Assembly (NCBI GenBank): GCA_001910725.1
Contig: MJGA01000017.1
Location: 186,001-250,000, forward strand
From: Phanerodontia chrysosporium
Lineage: Eukaryota; Basidiomycota; Agaricomycetes; Polyporales; Phanerochaetaceae
Length of the DNA stretch: 64,000 nucleotides
Reading direction: 5' to 3'
Positions 10,594 to 22,580 of the stretch are shown here, piece by piece. Positions within the stretch are counted from its first letter, which is position 1. Every line of letters starts with the position of its first letter. The notes under the pieces were generated by a model. The model searched no databases. It worked only from the letters and a program-made list of their open reading frames with translations, and had not been told where the DNA came from. The translations under genes and the position numbers were made by a program.

Positions 10594-13208
10594 CTAGCTC
10601 TCCATCTGCACATCGCCCGCGGACTCCCGCGACGCTGGCGGCTCTGCAGCCTCCGTCGGAACCTCCGCTTCTGGCTTGTCCTCTACGTCGGATGGGGCAA
10701 CGACCTTGTCCGAGGACGCCGCAGCAGTGACCGAGTCGGACGCTGCGAGGTCGCCCTTGCTCTCTGCCATGCTGACGGTGCTCTGCGAGACGCCGACGGC
10801 GTCCTCCTTCTCGCCCTTGTTCGGGTTCGCGGCCTCCTCAGCGAGCTTCTTGCGCTCGTCCTCGATCGCCTGCGCGAGCAGCAGGATATCGCCCGTGCCG
10901 ATCGACCCGAAGAGCCGCAGGTACTTCTCGCGCGCGACACGCAGGGCGAGCCAGGACCAGCGGTGCTTGTTCTACGTCGATGTTGTCAATATCAAAGGTA
11001 GCAATGAGGAAGAGATCAAGCTTACCTCTTCGTACTGTTGGATCTGTGGGTCTGGGGCAGCGTCGGCTCTGGTGGTACAACAACGGGTGGAGGCGCTGCA
11101 GGCGTAGGCTTCGGTGCAACAATCGGTGCAGGTGCGGCCTCTGGAGCTGGCGTCGTCGATGGCTTCGGTGGCAGTGTCCCAGGTTTTGCTGGGAGAGAAG
11201 GATGCAATGGTACTGGCGTCGGTGCTGGCGACGGTGCCGCTGCAGGGGAAGAAGCTGGTGCAGGTTCCTGCGACGGTGTGGACGCCGCTGGAGCAGGAGA
11301 CGCTGCTGCCGAAGCTGCCGCAGAGGCTGCGACTGCCTTAGCACGGGCCTGCGCGATACGCTCTGCCTGCTTGGCGAGCTGCTTCTTGCGCATCTCAATT
11401 CTTGCGTCTTCCTGCTTGACTTTCTTGACGAAGTCCTGCACGTCTCCTGCCCTGCGAGGCGAATTGAATTAGCTTGCGCAGATGATAGGTGAACGAAGCG
11501 CGACTTACTGGAATGGACGCTCCAAATCGGAGAGGTCCCGGTAGCCCATCTCCCATATTTCAGTGAGCGCTGCTGTCCCATGCGTGTGTGGGTATTCTTC
11601 AGGATCCTGCATCATCTTCCGTCGTACGTCCCTGGTTGCTTCCTCCAAGCCAACACGCCTCTTGACCATCTCACCGTTTACCTCGACGTCAATTTCTTGC
11701 ACCCACGGTGCCTTATCGAACGGTGTGCACAGTTCGTTCTTCCACCGTATCCAGTTCTTCTCACGTTCGAGAATCACAGCTACGGTTTCCGCAAAAACGC
11801 GCCCATTCGGAGTGGTCTGGCGAAGCTCCTCGCTGGTCTTCTGGATCGTCTCGTGGACCCACTTCTCCTCGTCTGGACCTAGCGTGAAGTCCATTTGAAG
11901 AGAACGGTTTCGAGGTGTCGACCACGTAGTCTTTGCCGCTTTGGTGAATGTAAGCAGGTGGTTGAGGAGAATAAGCAACTGAAATAAGAATTGACGGCGG
12001 AAATGCATGTCTGCGATCTGCACCCATTGAATATTATGCGCGATGCATAGGGACGTAAGGACGTACCTCGAGATCAAGGAGCTCTGGACTGGTTAGATAC
12101 TTGGCAAAGAAGTATCCCTGGTTCGCAGAGTCAATGTTGACCTCAGGCTCGCGTCTCCGCTTCAAGGACGATGCGGAGTTCGCCTTGCTACCCATGAGGG
12201 CGCGTTCCTTCGCAGTTGCCTCCTTGATGACCGGCAAGACTTTGTTCACGGAGACCTTGAACTGCTCGAAAGTCTGCGGTTCTGTGAATACCGATGGTTT
12301 GGAGAACGGGAGCTGCAATGACCAGAAAGTCCTGTAGAACTCTGCAGAGCATTGAGCGCCGCATATGACAGACTGTGTAGACAGAACTCACCGTCTTTCT
12401 GCTGCTGCTTCTTCTCTGCAGGGGTAGGTGATTCCTCTGCCTCCTCGGTTCCCTCTTTCGCCCCTTCTTGCGCCTCCTCGTCGACCTGCATCTTGTCCTC
12501 TGGCTGCTTTTGCTCCTCCGCAGACTCCATCTTGACGTCTTCTGTCTCCTCTTTCTTGATTCCCGGGCCATCCCAAGCAGGTCCATACTCTCCCCTAAGG
12601 TTGACGCCGCTCCGTTCGCCGAGCGGGAAGACTTGGCTGAGAAACGTCAATATACGACCGCAAAACAACGTTGTGGAGCCCATCTTGGACAGCCGCCGAA
12701 GGAGGTCATTCAGTGTCCGAAGGAGCACAAGAGCCTTGCCCTTCTGCGGAACCATGTTCTCTGTGAGCCTGTCGGCGCGGCTCTCTATCCATGAGAACAC
12801 ATGTGAGCATGACTGGATAGTTTGAGTCTCAAGCAGGTCGTAGAGCAGGTTGAAGGGGAATATCTGGTCGCAGGCATCCTTCTCGGTAAAAGTTAGGACT
12901 ACGTCAAGCCTGAGCTTCAGGTCGTCGTAGTAGGTTGTCGAATGGTTCTTGAGTGCCAGGCCTTCCGTGGCCTACTGAGCACAATCCTGAGTTAACTGCG
13001 CGCCATACGCGAGCATGACACGTACAGCCAGTGTGAACACTTCATTCCGAAGTGCGTATTCCCATTGTGTTTTCCTGTTGTCCGCGGAGGTCTTTGGCTC
13101 AACTTCCGCTATGGCGGACGATACGAGCTGTTCGAGTGCATCTCTCTCGACAGGTGGAGAGGGCAGCGATTGCAGCAACTTCTTGAGCGACCCTTCAATA
13201 GCCTGCAT
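10594..13208 (-). CDS. THO complex subunit 1 (Hpr1/THOC1 family)
   Basis: A component of the THO/TREX complex that couples transcription to mRNA export in the nucleus. The N-terminal part has [16 protein letters not shown] and [19 protein letters not shown]. The conserved core follows: [40 protein letters not shown], an acidic [15 protein letters not shown] spacer, and later [16 protein letters not shown]. The C-terminal region has an Ala/Pro-rich linker, then [20 protein letters not shown] and [13 protein letters not shown], ending in an acidic tail (GDVQMES). An intron separates QYEE from NKHRW (about 10977-11025). The Ala/Pro linker (11022-11441) and QYEE are in different frames, so a base is probably missing or an intron is hidden near 11050. 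The start is taken as the ATG at 13208; an upstream splice acceptor at the 5' end leaves room for an earlier non-coding or short exon. Confidence 0.88.
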
Positions 13209-13515
13209 TGCACAGAGACGGAGGCCTGTGGCGAGGTGAAGGAAGGGTATAGAGGCTGTCAACGTTCACGAGAGTAGGCGGCCAGTCGGCCATGCAGTCG
13301 AGAACATCGGGGTTAGGGTTACCTTTTCCAGTACACAGCGAAATCGCTCTCAGCTGCTGCTGCCTTCAGGACACATGGTCTGTCTTCTCGCGCATGGTGT
13401 ACACGGAACTACTCGAAGCTATGCCGTTGATCTACACGGTGCAGTGCTTGCTCCGTAGCCAGATCCCTGTCACCGCCCCAGGGTTCGGCGCTCGCGATGT
13501 GAACCATCACATCGA
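13209..13515. other. divergent intergenic region
   Basis: Short region between the THOC1-like gene (-) and the MBOAT gene (+) that must hold both promoters. I see no clear TATA box and no gene. Confidence 0.5.
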
Positions 13516-14859
13516 ATGAGACGTGTCACCAGTCAATCTCTAGCGAAGGTTGACTTGGTACCTACTCAACCACCGCCAGCCTTGCGAACGACACCAGCTC
13601 TCAAGATGTCGCAAGGCAAGACTGGCTTTTTTGCTGGGCTAAGTTTCATGCCAGACCCAGCGCAACGGCTGCCTATGACACCGCAGCGCGCCGCGCAAAG
13701 CCTGGCACCTGCATACCTATGTGGCTACCTCATGGCCATCCTGGTGCTCAAGCCGAATACTCGAATAGTCAGGTTGGCGTTCCTGCCGGTTGCCCTATAT
13801 GCTGCTTTCAAGGCGGCGACTACGTATGACCACTCGAGCGGAGACCCCACCCAATCGTTCCAGAACTTTGGGCAATGCGTGAGTCCCTTTCATTGCTCTC
13901 CGATACTTGTGCTCATTGGTTTCGAATTCTAGCTAGGAATGCTCATGTTATCCATGCGCTTGATTGAGTGGGCGGTCCTTGCGCAACCTCTTCGGCGGAC
14001 ACAGAAGAGTCGTGGCGTCTTCCTCGATGCAGCGGACCTGATCACCAATTACCGTGGCATTGGTTGGGAGTGGTCCAAAGACTGCCCGATTCCTCCAGAG
14101 ACACGACCGATGGACTCCAGGATCTCCTTCGTTTTCGTAACATTGATGCGCCTAGTCCAGAAAATCATCGTTTACGATACCCTCCACGCGGCCATGCGCC
14201 GCATCGCGCCTCCCGCGGTCGGGACAGCCGCAGGCGGGATCATCTTCGACGAGTCACTCCCGCCTCTGCAGCGATACGCGCGCTCCACCCTAGTCACCTT
14301 CCTCTTCGGCTGCACGTCCTGGCTCTCGATGGACCTGGCGTACGACGCCGCAACCGCCCTGGCGCTATGCATCCCCACGCTGTACACGCCCGCGGACTGG
14401 CCGCCGTACTCGCGTCTCCCGCTACGCGCGACGTCCGTTGCCGCGTTCTGGGGCGCGCACTGGCACCAGACGCTCCGGCGCACGTTCCACGTGCTGTCCG
14501 CGCCCCTTCGCGCAGTCGTGGGGCGTGCGGGCACGGTCCTTGGCGCGTTCGCGCTCAGCGGCGTCCTCCACGACTGGTGCATGTGGGGCATGGGCAAGGG
14601 CACGAATTTCACACAGACCGGCGGGTTCTTCCTCGCGATGGCGCTGGGCGTGCTCCTCGAGGACCTGTGGACGAAGGCCACGGGGCGGAGGGTTAGAGGC
14701 TGGGTAGGCTGGACGTGGACTATGGCCTGGACGGTTGCGTGGGGCAATCTGTTGACGGATGCTTGGATGAAGACTGGTCTAGGCGGTGGAGAGATCCTGC
14801 CGCCTCAACTTCGTCCAGCACAGATGTTGTCGTCCTGGGCTTCAAGATACCTTGACTAG
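13516..14859 (+). CDS. MBOAT-family wax-synthase-like membrane acyltransferase
   Basis: A polytopic membrane protein with the wax synthase/MBOAT_2 signature FWGAHWHQTLRRTF near the middle. Further on is SGVLHDW, whose histidine is the usual catalytic residue of MBOAT enzymes. Hydrophobic segments are plain, for example YLCGYLMAILVLK, TFLFGCTSWLSMDLAYDAAT, LGAFALSGVLHDWCMW and GGFFLAMALGVLLEDLW. There is one intron, 13879-13932, with exons 13516-13878 and 13933-14859. Two in-frame starts are possible, 13516 and 13606; the second begins MSQGKTGFFAGLSF and gives a more typical N-terminus. In fungi such genes often act in secondary metabolite or lipid acylation. No biosynthetic cluster is visible around it, so the acyl acceptor is unknown. 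Confidence 0.85.
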
Positions 14860-15107
14860 CGTTCGACGTTCAGGGTCGGTTGCAGTGGTGTCTCGAACAG
14901 CTCCGATATTAGACTCAGACATGGGCTTATAAAATACATAACAACACCATCAAATCAAACATATACAACACTCATGACGCTTGAACAAACTCGCTGCTTA
15001 GTCTAGGTACCGGACTCGACGCTTCCGTCTCGCTCTGTCTGTTCGCCCTCGCCTGCTCTTCTCAGCTGAGAGTTCTCGCGTCGTCAGAAGACTCGCAAAC
15101 GAACGCA
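14860..15107. other. 3' region of the MBOAT gene
   Basis: No gene is seen; AT-richer sequence follows the stop codon. Confidence 0.4.
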
Positions 15108-16200
15108 CTATTGCCAGACTGGCAGATGGACGCCGTCTTTGCTGCATTCTTGACTTTGTCCAATTGCAGGGAGACAAGTGAGCTCATGACATTTGCAGGC
15201 ATTCGTGCTGGTCACTATCACAGATACATGTTCTGGTCGCCGTCCCCTCAACGAGAGATTCCTTCGTATACGGAGTGACAATCGTACGCTTATGGACGGA
15301 CCGTTTCGCCTGTAGAGCATGCATTTAGCAATGAACGACCTCGGTATGGTGTGGCAACCCACCGATCGCAGTTCTTCCATGGCTCTCGCAGCGCCAGTCG
15401 AAGAGGGAAGGCTCAGGCTAGAGATAATCGCTCTGCTCTGCAGATTCTCGTTCGCAGGAGTCTCCAGAAGTAGCCTAGGACGAGTTGTAGATCCAGATGA
15501 CAGAGAGTGCTCCCACTCTGTACCGCCGACAGATGAGGATGCATCCGGTTCGGGTTGGTGAGTAGCCACTTTGTGACTAGAGTTAAGCCAGACGCTACAG
15601 ATTGTGTGCAAGGGTCGCCTATCAGGGAGCCGCTCGTTATTGCAATGTTGCCAGAGTCCAGGACAGTAGCTGGAGAAACTCGAGATGGAGGAGACGGACT
15701 AGCTAGAGGACTAAGAAATCTAGACAGGAAGCCAACAGCGTTCTGAGAGTTTGCACGGATGGACCGAGTGAAGTAGATGGTCTCGGGCGAGTCACCAGAT
15801 TTGCGCGTCATCGTTCCCGTTGTCGTCTACGCTGGCGATTCAGTCAGTCTCAGAGATGCAATGCCTGGCTACATACCAAGAAGCCAGAAGAACTGCTTTT
15901 AACATGCATGGGAGTTATCGGATGCTCGTCTTCATGAGCTTTAGACAGAGCAGTCCGATCGTTGACCAGAAGCGCGAGACAGAATATCTAACTTTGCATT
16001 AGCAAGCACTGAACGGTAAACATCACAATTGAACTGACAGAGAGGCCAAACCAAATCACCAAGCATACCAAAATTCGTCGGGCAAGGAGGGCGTCGACTA
16101 TGAGTACATCCATCACAAGCTGAGGGACCTTAGTCGTGGCGTATACGACCTGGTCTTGCAGTTGAGCAAGTGGCCCAAGAGGCTGATGTCTGACAGGCAT
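15108..16200 (-). CDS. possible membrane protein gene, exon structure unresolved
   Basis: Weak candidate. The minus-strand frame 16200-15988 begins MPVRHQPLGPLAQ and holds one strong hydrophobic stretch (RILVCLVIWFGLSVSSIVMF). Frames 15811-15413 and 15611-15108 downstream are Ser/Thr/Pro-rich and could be a cytoplasmic tail joined through an intron around 15570. I cannot place confident splice sites between the first two pieces, and I recognise no family. It could equally be two unrelated chance frames. Confidence 0.25.
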
Positions 16201-16972
16201 CAGTGATAATAACGCAGACCCAGTATATATATGAGCTAAAATTTTGACCTAGAACTTTGGTCGAGAGAGGGTGTGGGCAGAATTATGTGCAGCTAGCCTG
16301 TGGTGGTTCGGATTGAAACAGTCGTCCCGCCGCGCGCTCCGCGACTGCTTCGGCCACGTGGACTTGCAACGCTCACTACAGGCCTGCCAGCGCGTTTCTG
16401 TCCAGGTCTCAAACGGTACGTACCTACAGGACTACACACCCAGCGTTCTTATTTACCCTGAGCTTCGGCACAGGTCAAGCAAGTCTAATAGCTTCACGCA
16501 GGGCGCTCTATCCATTTGTTGTGCAACAGAGCGTCTGACGAAAACGGAGGCCTGCTAGAAACCACGATGAGCACAATGCGACTGGCTTATTGTTTCCATC
16601 TCGCCTGATGCAATAAGATCCTCTAGGTATAAAAGGATACTGAAACTCACGTTTGCGGACATGCTATAGGTATACGAGGATGGCTGAAACGCGATGCCGC
16701 AGATACATCACCTAGCCCTTGCAACTCCCATCATACCCAATTCTTGAACATCGAGGCTGTGGCGATATCTGGAGCAGTGCGCCAGCTCAGCTCTCTCATC
16801 TGTTCACGCTACCTCATTTCTTTCTCTAGTTGTATTTATTGAAGCTATCACTTCACAGGTTCATGCAGGTGCGTGAAGGTCCACTGGCAGACACAGTGGG
16901 CATTGCGCATGCTATAGAAGGTGTTGGTAAGTTACCAGCTCTTATATACTTGTCATCTGGCAAGAGGCGCGA
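16201..16972. other. intergenic, with TATA-like runs
   Basis: Contains a tatatatatg run near 16225 and the upstream region of the mucin-like gene. Early exons of that gene may lie at about 16866-16970, but I cannot fix them. Confidence 0.4.
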
Positions 16973-18722
16973 TTGACAGATAGTGCAACGATGCGCAGCA
17001 TCCTTACGCATCTTGCAGACTGTCAGTCAGGCTTTGGTGCACAGCTCACGTTCGTAACAGGTACTGGCCATAATATATCGAGATCGTCGGTTCCCCCATC
17101 TGTTTTATCGATATGTATGGATCCCATTCACCATGCGTCTAGCCATTCTTTTGACTCAACGTCTGTAGCTTCCTCGACTGCCTCCACTCGTTCAACACAG
17201 ACCATTCATTTGACTCGTGCAACCCTAGCGTCATCTCCGAAACGCAGCGGTTTTCCTCTGCCGGAGGCGGCTTCGGATGTTGCGATGGTATCTACGTCGT
17301 GTATTGGCAAGTGGAAGCATGCTTGTGGGACATCCCTGAACCCCATGTTGCCTTCGACTTCAATCGTAGGGACTTCTACTTCGCTCCCGACCATTACCAG
17401 CAGTTCAAGTCCACAATCTTCAACTGTCGTCTCTCCAACCGATCCACGTCCAGGCTCTGCATTGGATACGACCTCACCGCCACCACAGCCATCATCTTCG
17501 TCACTTCTACCACTTGCCTCGTCGTCGATACTACCGCCTGCAGCAGCAACTGACCCCGGCTCTGTACCTGCACCAACATCGCTCAGTCTACAGTCAGCGA
17601 GTCCTGGAGGTCGTGCAATGTCCGCACCTGCTCCGTCAGCTACAAGTCAGACGACTACCCCGCCGTGAGTACGCTCTCTCAACTCTAGTGCTTACCTTAC
17701 TTACGAGTTGTGTGATCTAACCAGATCGACTCCGTCTGCTGCAATGACAACTTTCCCCTAGCACGACAGTGCAAATGTCGTACTCGCTACGAGTACATAT
17801 GTCTTCTCCTCGGTAGAACTTGTCACTGTCTCTGGCTCCACATTCTCATCGACGGTTATGCACACGGAGACTGCAGTCTTGACGTCAACTCTGGCTCCGG
17901 GTTTTACAAGCATAGCTGACGCGGCTCACACGTAGGTATTCGACCTTGCATCGTTCGTTTACGCGTGTTAGATCATAGAACAGTTCGACAAAGGCGAAAA
18001 CAACCATCATCGCGAGTGTCGTCGGAGGCGTCGGTGGTGTAGCACTCCTGCTCATGCTCGGAATCTTCTTCTGCGTCCGGCGGCGGCGGCGCAAGCACGC
18101 GGAGCCGCTCGATTGGGAGGCTGTCTACACCGCCGGCATCTTCCACTCGCCGCGTGGGCCGCGCAGCCCTCCAAAGCGGCAGGGCACCAGCGACACACTC
18201 ACGCCTGCCGCATCGCCCGGCGCCTCAGAGACATCGCATCGGTCGCAGTACGCGCGCGCGCAGGCCGCGAGCCCGACGGGGAGCGCGCGGACGAACATCA
18301 GCCGCCTGCTGATCGTCGCGACGTCGCCGCGCTCGGAGGAGAGCTACCACACGGCGGAGGACGACCCGTTCGCGGACCCGCTCGCGATGGCACGCATGCG
18401 CCCGCAGCTGCCCGCGCCGAGCCCGACGATCCGCGTCTCGGACGCGACGCTCGTCGACCCCAACACGCGCCTCAGCACGTTCAAGCACCTCGACGCCCCG
18501 GGGCATGCCCCCGAGCCGGGGACAATGCCGCACAATCCGCTGCTCATGCCCCCGCCTGCGCTCACCCCGATGGGAGGTAGGACGAACAGGCTGTCGCATG
18601 GCTCGCTCGACGACAATCTGCCGTCTCCAGCGGGTTCGGTAGGCTCTGTGAACGTGCGTGTCACTCCTAGCTGTGTCTGACACCATCTAATGATTGCTCT
18701 ACAGACGGGTTGTGCAATATGA
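16973..18722 (+). CDS. mucin-like single-pass membrane protein
   Basis: The N-terminal half (about 17050-17660) is Ser/Thr/Pro-rich and probably extracellular and glycosylated. It is followed by one membrane segment (IIASVVGGVGGVALLLMLGIFFCV) and a basic stop-transfer RRRRRKH. The cytosolic tail is about 200 residues and rich in Ser, Pro and Asp, with many possible phosphorylation sites (TSPRSEESYHTAEDDPFADP). The last exon is joined through an intron after SVGSVN and ends TGCAI at 18722; reading through instead would stop at 18680. The TTTPP exon is linked to the FSSVELVTVSG exon by an intron ending near 17761. This layout is common in Agaricomycetes and resembles wall-stress sensors, but there is no WSC domain and I cannot assign a function. 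The true start and signal peptide are not resolved. Confidence 0.6.
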
Positions 18723-18965
18723 TACCCCAGTTATGAAGATCATGATGACCAGAGACGATACCATGGACCTGTTTCACCTTGAGTTCTCAGACACTACTGT
18801 CTTTCAAGTTTCTATTTATCGTGTATGACCTGAATAAGACGTTCTCGTGGATAGAGATGTTGCTGATGTACTCTACATATATTGCCGTGTATACCGAAAG
18901 TTCCCTTAGCTGCGTAGTGGAAAATTCGTGAGCTTTTTGTGTGGCTGTAGCTAGCCGCAATAGCT

Positions 18966-20260
18966 TTAGCACTTGAGATATCCTATCATGGCATTGGCGA
19001 CGATGTCAGTGAACAGATCCTGCCAGTCGATATTGGAATTTGCCAGCTTCTCTTCCACAAGAGAGAAAGACTGCGGTACAAGCTCTGCGTCGCGAAGCTT
19101 GAATACGAGAGGTCAGCGACGATATTTAGATAATAAGGGGCATTACTCACTCTGAAATTGTCGAACGTGATGTCCGCTCTTGGCACGTACAAGTTGACGG
19201 TAGTCATCGGGTACTTCAAAGCATGATATATATCGAAGGGAAAATGCGCTAGCGAAGAAGCAAGCTGCCTACACGCTGCCGGTTAGATCTTGAGTACTGT
19301 AAAGGGAGAGAGACTCACGACCAGAAAGACGGCATACGCTGCATCTCGTAAACGAAGGGCACCTTCACGTACCGGCAGCCCCTCGCTATCATGACGAAGC
19401 TGCCTCGGTTCGCCGTCCAGTTCCTCCGCAGCTGGGCGTCGACACCCTCGAAGCGGTACACACGCCCCTCATTGAGGAGAGCGAGGCCTCTTGCAAAGGC
19501 CGACATGCGCACCTCGTCCTGTTCGCGGTCGAGCGACGGCATGGGGTGCGCCGCCTTTGCGGGATTCCGTATCGTCTTCGCGTTCCCTTGCTCATCCGCA
19601 AGACTGTCGTCCGTGGCGCCCTTTGCGCTGCCATGGCTGACGCGCGCTGCATACGAGCCGTCGCGCGGAATATTCTCGCGGCCGCTCTCGGTGTGCTCAT
19701 TCGTGCCGTCGCCGTCGGGTCCCACTCGCACTCGACCGCCGCCTCCGTGATGCCCGCGAAGCGCACGCTGCTCCCGAAGTCGTCGCACTGCAGCACCTCG
19801 CCGTCGAGCACGGCGCCGACGAGGTTCTCGCGGAGACGCTTCACGAAGTACGGTGTCGCGTCGCTGCCGAAGACGCGTATCCGGAAGTCGTCGATTTCCA
19901 CGTTGAACCACGGGCCAGAGGTCTGTCGGAAGAGCTTCGGGAAGAACCAGGCCTCCGCGCAGAGCGCGACGTCGAGATGTCTGCCGTGCTCGACTTGTAG
20001 AGTATGTCCTTGACGGTGAAGGTCAGCCACTTGGGATTCGGCCGCCGAGGCCAGTGGAATTGAAGACGTATACAGGACGCTTGAAAGGCAAAGTGGTAGG
20101 TTCCCTTGTAGAGAGTGCCAGCGTAATGTATGTCGTAGACGGCGAGGTCGAGGGGTGCTATTCGGCCGATGGAAAGGTCGTGCTTGGCAACCTGCCGGCG
20201 AAGGAAAAGCGAGAGGATTGCTGCACCCGCGAGGAAGACGATATCGAGTACCAACGACAT
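18966..20260 (-). CDS. membrane-anchored protein of unknown function, weakly like the N-terminus of Csf1/Fmp27-type proteins
   Basis: Starts MSLVLDIVFLAGAAILSLFL, an N-terminal membrane anchor, followed by a beta-rich region with LTFTVKDILYKSS, GPWFNVEIDDFRIRVFG and VGAVLDGEVLQCDDFGSSV. The later part includes GVDAQLRRNWTANRGSFVMI, then two short exons, YPMTTVNLYVPRADITFDNF and SLVEEKLANSNIDWQDLF, ending GYLKC. Introns lie near 19270-19320 and 19095-19150. Two single-base slips (near 19972 and 19720) break the frame at spots where one extra C or G would restore it. An N-terminal anchor followed by beta-strand repeats is reminiscent of bridge-like lipid transfer proteins. At roughly 380 residues it is far shorter than those, so the link is only a guess. 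Confidence 0.55.
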
Positions 20261-20664
20261 ACCAGTCAGAGCTTACAATTCATCTGAAGTAGTCCATCTC
20301 GTAGTATATCCTCTTGAACGTGTCCCCCGTCAGGCACTCCCCTGAGGAACGTGGGGTTGTTTCCGCCGCAGCCGCTGACGTCGTTGCAACTCCAGTGTAT
20401 CGCCGAGCACAGCCAAGCCAGGAGCAACTCCAAGAGCCAAAGAACATCGTCGAGCAGACAGCCTAGAGTCGTCGAGAGCAGAGTGGAGAGCGCCGCTCGA
20501 AAATGCGAGAAAATGGTCCATATATTCCACGTGGCACGAGCGGTCAAATTTCGGAAGGCTGCTAGCTGGACTGACGTGACCTTCGCGACTTATCGCAACG
20601 CAAGACTGAGGCTTCAGATCATCAAATCGTCGTACAACTACATAGGGTGGGCGCAAAGGTCCTT
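20261..20664. other. intergenic
   Basis: Upstream region of the membrane-anchored gene and downstream region of the BTB gene, which lies on the same strand. No gene seen. Confidence 0.5.
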
Positions 20665-21730
20665 TTACATATGCACAGGCGGCCACGGCTCGATCCCGAA
20701 TATCTCTCCAAGCGCATCAAACGCCTCTTCCCGCCGCTCATTCACAACAACCTTCAGAGCCGCTCGGCATCCGAAGCATATCCCTGAATTCTCGTCAATC
20801 CAGCGATCGAGATGTTCAAGAGCGCAAGGGGACGCAAACTGCGCGTCTTGAAGCCCGTGCGCGATCAGGAGGCCCAGCGCCTTGTGGCAGGCTGCCGACG
20901 TTCTGCAGGGGATGATGCGCGGTACGTCTGCGGGGGAGGCGTACATCTCGGTGAGAGAGTTCATCACGTGTGTGTTGTGCTGGTACAGCCGGTCTGTGGC
21001 CGTCGCGCACATGCGCAGCTCGTCCCGCGAGAAATGCACCTGTGCGTCATCGGGATACGTGACACCGTCAAACAGCACGCCTGCCTCGAGGCGGCAGCAA
21101 TGGTAAAGGGCGATCACCTGCACTGAGGGGCATTGCAGTGCTTTGGCGAGACCGACCACGGCGACGAGGTCGCGGTCTTCGCAGCGAACGCAGCTGTTCG
21201 GCCCATGTCGGGTGTGTTCAACGGGGTCGTCCCAGTAGGCCTCGTCGTCTACGACAGCAGGGAATGAGATCTTGAGACGGTTGACAGCGTCGTCGACAAT
21301 ATCTTGAATGTCATACTTGAGGGCGAGGAGCGTTACAGGCCGTAAGTTGGTAAATTCGATGGGTATCTGATGATTCATGTAGACCCTGACGATTGGTGTG
21401 TTAGCTCATCCATTCACCCAATTGGTCTGCGCACCTGTCACTGCCATAAAGCACGAGGAGAAGCTTGGCGACATCGGGTCCATAGTCGGCCAGCCATAGC
21501 ACTGGGCAGCCTTCATAGACTTGTGGGTTCATAGTCTTCATCTCGTCGAACAGCCTCCGAAAAACTAGCGAATGTGGCGCGAGGACGGATTGATGGACTT
21601 TGAACGACATGCCTCGAGCCGCGAGAATGATACTGCCGTCGTCGAACCAGAGATCCACGTGTCGGGAACCGAGTTGGGCCTCTATGTCGCAGATAGTGCC
21701 TGCTTGGTTTTCAACTCTTCTTCGTTTCAC
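20665..21730 (-). CDS. BTB/POZ domain protein, copy 1
   Basis: The first exon holds the BTB core: DLWFDDGSIILAARGMSFKVHQSVLAPHS, then FRRLFDEM and LLLVLYGSD. Intron 1 (about 21386-21434) follows YGSDR, and exon 2 runs to the stop at 20665. Exon 2 has LKYDIQDIVDDAVNRL, a CVRCEDRD segment, VIALYHCCRLEAGVLFDG and the tail GCRAALKVVVNERREEAFDAL...GIEPWPP. BTB proteins of this layout often act as Cullin-3 substrate adaptors, but no family-specific partner can be read here. The first codon shown (21730) is GTG; the true start is probably 50-60 bases upstream (a frame beginning MWSDNFQHYNPSETKK), which is offset by one base. The gene is a clear paralogue of the BTB gene at 26437-27640. Confidence 0.8.
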
Positions 21731-21789
21731 TTGGGTTGTAGTGCTGGAAGTTGTCTGACCACATGGCTCTGTTTCATGCAGCGCCGTCC

Positions 21790-22580
21790 GCGACGTTGAG
21801 GCTACGACCAGACAGATTATGGCGTGGATGCAGAGAGTCTCGTACGCTACGCACCTGCGCCATCTAATGAAAACGTCCTTTTCATTCTCTTCGCAGTAGA
21901 TCGCTATGCTTGCGACTGGACCAGGGTAAAATTCAAGCGTGCGTTTACGAACGCAAAAGCGACGAGATTGTAAGCTAGAATTAATCCATACATGTAGAAT
22001 ACATCATCGATGAGACAGCTAGGGTGATGAGTACCTCTCAAGTGACGGGCTCCTGAACCGTGGTGGGTGGAGAGCGCAAGCGGCATTTTGGCGAACTTCA
22101 GGCGGTTCATCCCTCCCTGCAAAACCCACGCCACGAAGGCACCAACAAGCGCCCATACTCTTTCCGAAGTTCGAAGTTTGTCTTTCGCTGAACCGTCTTC
22201 GTCTCGGTTATCTTCCTCTGCCTACAGGCCACTTCCGTGCGTTTGATACCTCAGTGTGGCCTGTGCTGAGCCAATTTGTAGTTCCATTAGCCACTGACAT
22301 TCAGAGTGCACGGCCTCCGAGTCGGAGGCCATCTGGTTCTCTGTGTCCGGGAACAATGGCCTCGGTAGTAACAATGAAGTGTCCGAATCCGCTTCTTGGC
22401 CACACTTCGATCGCTTTGCGACTGGTCCTTGAATCTTATAAGGATGCTAACTCGCGGGGTGTTTGACGGTTCACCCACCTTGCATCGAACCTCGTCGGCA
22501 CCATCCAACGCATCCGTACGCCGTGTCCCCTCCGCAAACGCCCTGCTCCTCATCCTTCACAGCTGAGAACATTGCGCGCG
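21790..22580. other. divergent intergenic region
   Basis: Lies between the BTB gene (-) and the first F-box gene (+). No supported gene. A 76-codon frame on the minus strand (21904-22134) has no recognisable feature. Confidence 0.5.
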
